Shown piece by piece: positions 62,055 to 64,000 of a stretch of DNA of 64,000 bases; the first letter of the stretch is position 1; every line of letters begins with the position of its first letter. The stretch lies in NCBI RefSeq assembly GCF_000270305.1, contig NC_015737.1, forward strand, positions 1,178,501 to 1,242,500. The letters are read 5' to 3'. Both the position numbers and the translations under genes were made by a program. A model generated the notes under the pieces. The model saw only the letters and a list, made by a program, of their open reading frames with translations. It ran no database searches and had not been told where the DNA came from. Source of the stretch: Clostridium sp. SY8519 (GTDB lineage: Bacteria; Bacillota; Clostridia; Lachnospirales; Lachnospiraceae).

Positions 62055-63473
62055 ATGTGGAAAATGATTAATGATGTGATCACTGCCGTGGACGGATACG
62101 TGTGGGGAGTCCCCCTGATGGTCCTGATTCTGGCGGGCGGTGTGCTTTTGACCGTGCGCATGGGTGTGATGCAGTTTCGGCGCCTGCCGCTGGCGCTGAA
62201 ATGGATGGTGCGGAATGAAGAGGGCGGAAGCGGAGAAATCAGCAGCTTTGCGGCATTGTGTACTGCCCTGTCGGCGACCATCGGAACCGGCAACATTGTC
62301 GGCGTGGCTACCGCCGTATGTACCGGCGGCCCGGGGGCACTGTTCTGGATGCTGGTGGCGGCCTGTTTTGGTATGGCCACAAAATACGCAGAGGGCCTTC
62401 TGGCCGTCAAATACCGTACCGTTGATGAAAACGGGCACAGCCTTGGCGGACCGTTTTATTATATTGAACGGGGTATGGGGCCCCGGTGGAAATGGCTGGC
62501 AAAGATCTTTGCCTTCTTTGGCTGCTGTGTCGGTCTGTTTGGTATCGGTACCTTCAGCCAGGTAAACGGAATCTCCAGCGCGATTAAGAATTTCTTCGAT
62601 CCGAAGGCACTGCACACGGTACAGATCCCGGCTCTGGGAACCTACTCCTGGGCGGTGGTGATCTCCTCCCTGGTGCTTACCTTTTTTGTTGCCCTGGTGC
62701 TGATCGGAGGCATCAAGCGGATCTCCAATGTCAGCCAGATTGTGGTACCGTTTATGGCGATTATCTATGTGGTATTTGCGGTGACCCTGATTATTCTGAA
62801 TATTCAGCATATTCCAACAGCCGTGGCAGTAGTGGTCAAAGGAGCTTTCAGCCCGCGGGCGGTGACCGGCGGCGTGGTCGGTTCGATGTTTGTTGCCATG
62901 CAGAAAGGTATTGCCCGCGGTATCTTCTCTAACGAGGCAGGCCTGGGCAGCGCGCCGATCGCGGCGGCTGCGGCACAGACCAAGGAGCCGGTGCGTCAGG
63001 GTCTGGTCAGCATGACCGGTACCTTTATTGATACGATTGTCATCTGTACCATGACCGGACTTTCCATTGTTATGACCGGTGCATGGCAGGTCAAAGGCAT
63101 CGAGGGCGTGGAGGTGACCACCTATGCCTTCCAGCACGGGCTTCCGTTCCCGTCCCGGGTATCCGCCTTTATTCTGATGCTGTGTCTGGTGTTTTTCGCC
63201 TTTACCACCATCTTAGGCTGGGATTATTACAGCGAACGCTGTTTGGAGTATATCACCGGCGGGAAGACAAAGGCCATCCGGATCTTTCGCTGGTTCTACA
63301 TTCTGGCCGTGTTTATCGGACCCTACATGACGGTCAGCGCAGTCTGGACCATCGCGGATATTTTCAACGGACTGATGGCGATCCCGAATATGATCGCGAT
63401 CCTGACCTTAAGCGGAGTTGTGGTGAAGGAGACCAGGGACTTCTTCCGGGCCGGCAAGCATAAATCCAAGTAG
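62055..63473 (+). CDS. Sodium:alanine symporter family protein (AGCS)
   Basis: This 472-residue protein has about 11 membrane segments. ATIGTGNIVGVATAVCTGGPGALFWMLVAACFGMATKYAEGLLAVKYR (about 72-119) and ARGIFSNEAGLGSAPIAAAAA (about 292-312) are hallmark regions of the AGCS family (DagA/AlsT). It takes up alanine or glycine with Na+ (or H+ in some members). The family name is AGCS; the exact substrate is not shown. Confidence 0.93.
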   Translation: MWKMINDVITAVDGYVWGVPLMVLILAGGVLLTVRMGVMQFRRLPLALKWMVRNEEGGSGEISSFAALCTALSATIGTGNIVGVATAVCTGGPGALFWMLVAACFGMATKYAEGLLAVKYRTVDENGHSLGGPFYYIERGMGPRWKWLAKIFAFFGCCVGLFGIGTFSQVNGISSAIKNFFDPKALHTVQIPALGTYSWAVVISSLVLTFFVALVLIGGIKRISNVSQIVVPFMAIIYVVFAVTLIILNIQHIPTAVAVVVKGAFSPRAVTGGVVGSMFVAMQKGIARGIFSNEAGLGSAPIAAAAAQTKEPVRQGLVSMTGTFIDTIVICTMTGLSIVMTGAWQVKGIEGVEVTTYAFQHGLPFPSRVSAFILMLCLVFFAFTTILGWDYYSERCLEYITGGKTKAIRIFRWFYILAVFIGPYMTVSAVWTIADIFNGLMAIPNMIAILTLSGVVVKETRDFFRAGKHKSK

Positions 63474-63523
63474 GAAAGCCTGAGCGGATATGTTATAATC
63501 ATATACACTCGGAGGTTTATACC

Positions 63524-64000
63524 ATGCCAGATGATATCAAAATCTATGACAATCTTAAGAAATACTCCAAAGTTCCGCTGCTTCTGACGATTGCCTTCGC
63601 GGTGCTGAATGTACTGATATATCTGATTGATATCCGCGCGGGAGCGCTGGGTACAGTGATTATCGCGCTGTATCTGGCTGTGCTTGGGATTTTCCTGAAG
63701 TCCGGCGAACCGCGGATCCTGGATGAGATGGTGGATTTTGCCGCGCAGTATAATTCGATTCTGAAGCAGATGATGGAGCATTTTTCCATCCCCATTGCGC
63801 TGACAGACGGCGCAGGCAAGCTTCTGTGGGTGAATGAGCAGTTTACGGCACTGACCGATGTGGGCAAAGACTACCGCAAATCCATCACCTCCGTGTTCAG
63901 CGGGATTACCATCGAACGCCTGAAAAAAGAAGAAGAACAGGACCTTATTGTGGATTATGAGGAGCGCAGCCTGCGGGCCCATATCCACAGGATCCGTCTG
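63524..64000 (+). CDS. gdpP: GdpP-type c-di-AMP phosphodiesterase, N-terminal part (3' end outside window)
   Basis: The start at 63524 follows CGGAGG and an extended -10 promoter TGTTATAAT (63490-63498). The visible 159 residues show two membrane helices (about 18-58), a linker EMVDFAAQYNSILKQMMEH and the beginning of the PAS domain (IPIALTDGAGKLLWVNEQFTAL). This is the typical GdpP/YybT N-terminus; the degenerate GGDEF and the DHH/DHHA1 catalytic domains would lie downstream. GdpP hydrolyses c-di-AMP and so sets osmotic and cell-wall homeostasis. In Firmicutes it often precedes rplI and dnaB. Confidence 0.85.
   Translation, partial: MPDDIKIYDNLKKYSKVPLLLTIAFAVLNVLIYLIDIRAGALGTVIIALYLAVLGIFLKSGEPRILDEMVDFAAQYNSILKQMMEHFSIPIALTDGAGKLLWVNEQFTALTDVGKDYRKSITSVFSGITIERLKKEEEQDLIVDYEERSLRAHIHRIRL

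Overview
The window looks like a chromosomal segment of an anaerobic, fairly GC-rich member of the Clostridia, most likely Lachnospiraceae. This is inferred from gene content: a 2-oxoacid:ferredoxin oxidoreductase cluster, a stand-alone phosphotransacetylase, a FeoA-FeoB fusion, RicT next to HolB, an atp operon without atpI, S6-SSB-S18, GdpP, strong AGGAGG ribosome binding sites, and a tRNA-Lys without an encoded CCA. No phage, conjugative element, insertion sequence or CRISPR array is visible. Both ends cut genes: a SNF2-type helicase on the left and GdpP on the right.

Layout. 1-7.4 kb: helicase end; a Na/Pi cotransporter; a minus-strand operon of TAXI solute-binding lipoprotein, GltS glutamate symporter and a Ser/Pro-repeat protein; and a divergent siroheme nitrite/sulfite reductase. 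7.6-12.4 kb: a large secreted repeat protein, a lipoprotein, and a long gene-free stretch with a well-formed orphan RNA transcription unit. 12.5-19.3 kb: an unknown protein, a MarR-controlled drug exporter, a patatin, an HTH protein with a striking double operator, a small Cys protein, a membrane-anchored Mrr-type nuclease and PanE. 19.4-31.1 kb: FeoAB, a YgjP peptidase, O-acetylhomoserine sulfhydrylase, a Crp/Fnr regulator, Pta, a flavodoxin, tRNA-Lys, a DJ-1 protein, a flavoprotein and a MATE exporter.

31.3-41.5 kb: a P-loop ATPase with a four-subunit 2-oxoacid:ferredoxin oxidoreductase; a MarR repressor with a 16-bp-periodic operator array, followed by a heterodimeric ABC exporter, an S66 peptidase, a zinc-ribbon protein and TrmB. 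41.8-51.9 kb: a D,D-carboxypeptidase, the complete F1Fo ATP synthase operon and an Orn/Lys/Arg-type decarboxylase. 51.9-52.5 kb: a 21-bp-stem hairpin running into four and a fraction copies of a 121-bp tandem repeat. 52.5-64 kb: a gmk-like kinase, holB, ricT, trmN6 and rsmI; then an LtaS-like sulfatase, a sirtuin, rpsF-ssb-rpsR, an alanine symporter and gdpP.

Physiology that can be read: amino-acid and 2-oxoacid fermentation with ferredoxin (Vor-type enzyme, Pta), glutamate and alanine uptake by Na-coupled carriers, ferrous iron uptake, and ATP synthase bioenergetics. The parts that standard gene families explain least are the 121-bp repeat array with its hairpin, the TAXI-GltS pairing, the orphan RNA at 12.1-12.35 kb and two operator architectures at 17.0 and 35.0 kb. 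All assignments were made by reading the sequence; no database search was run.
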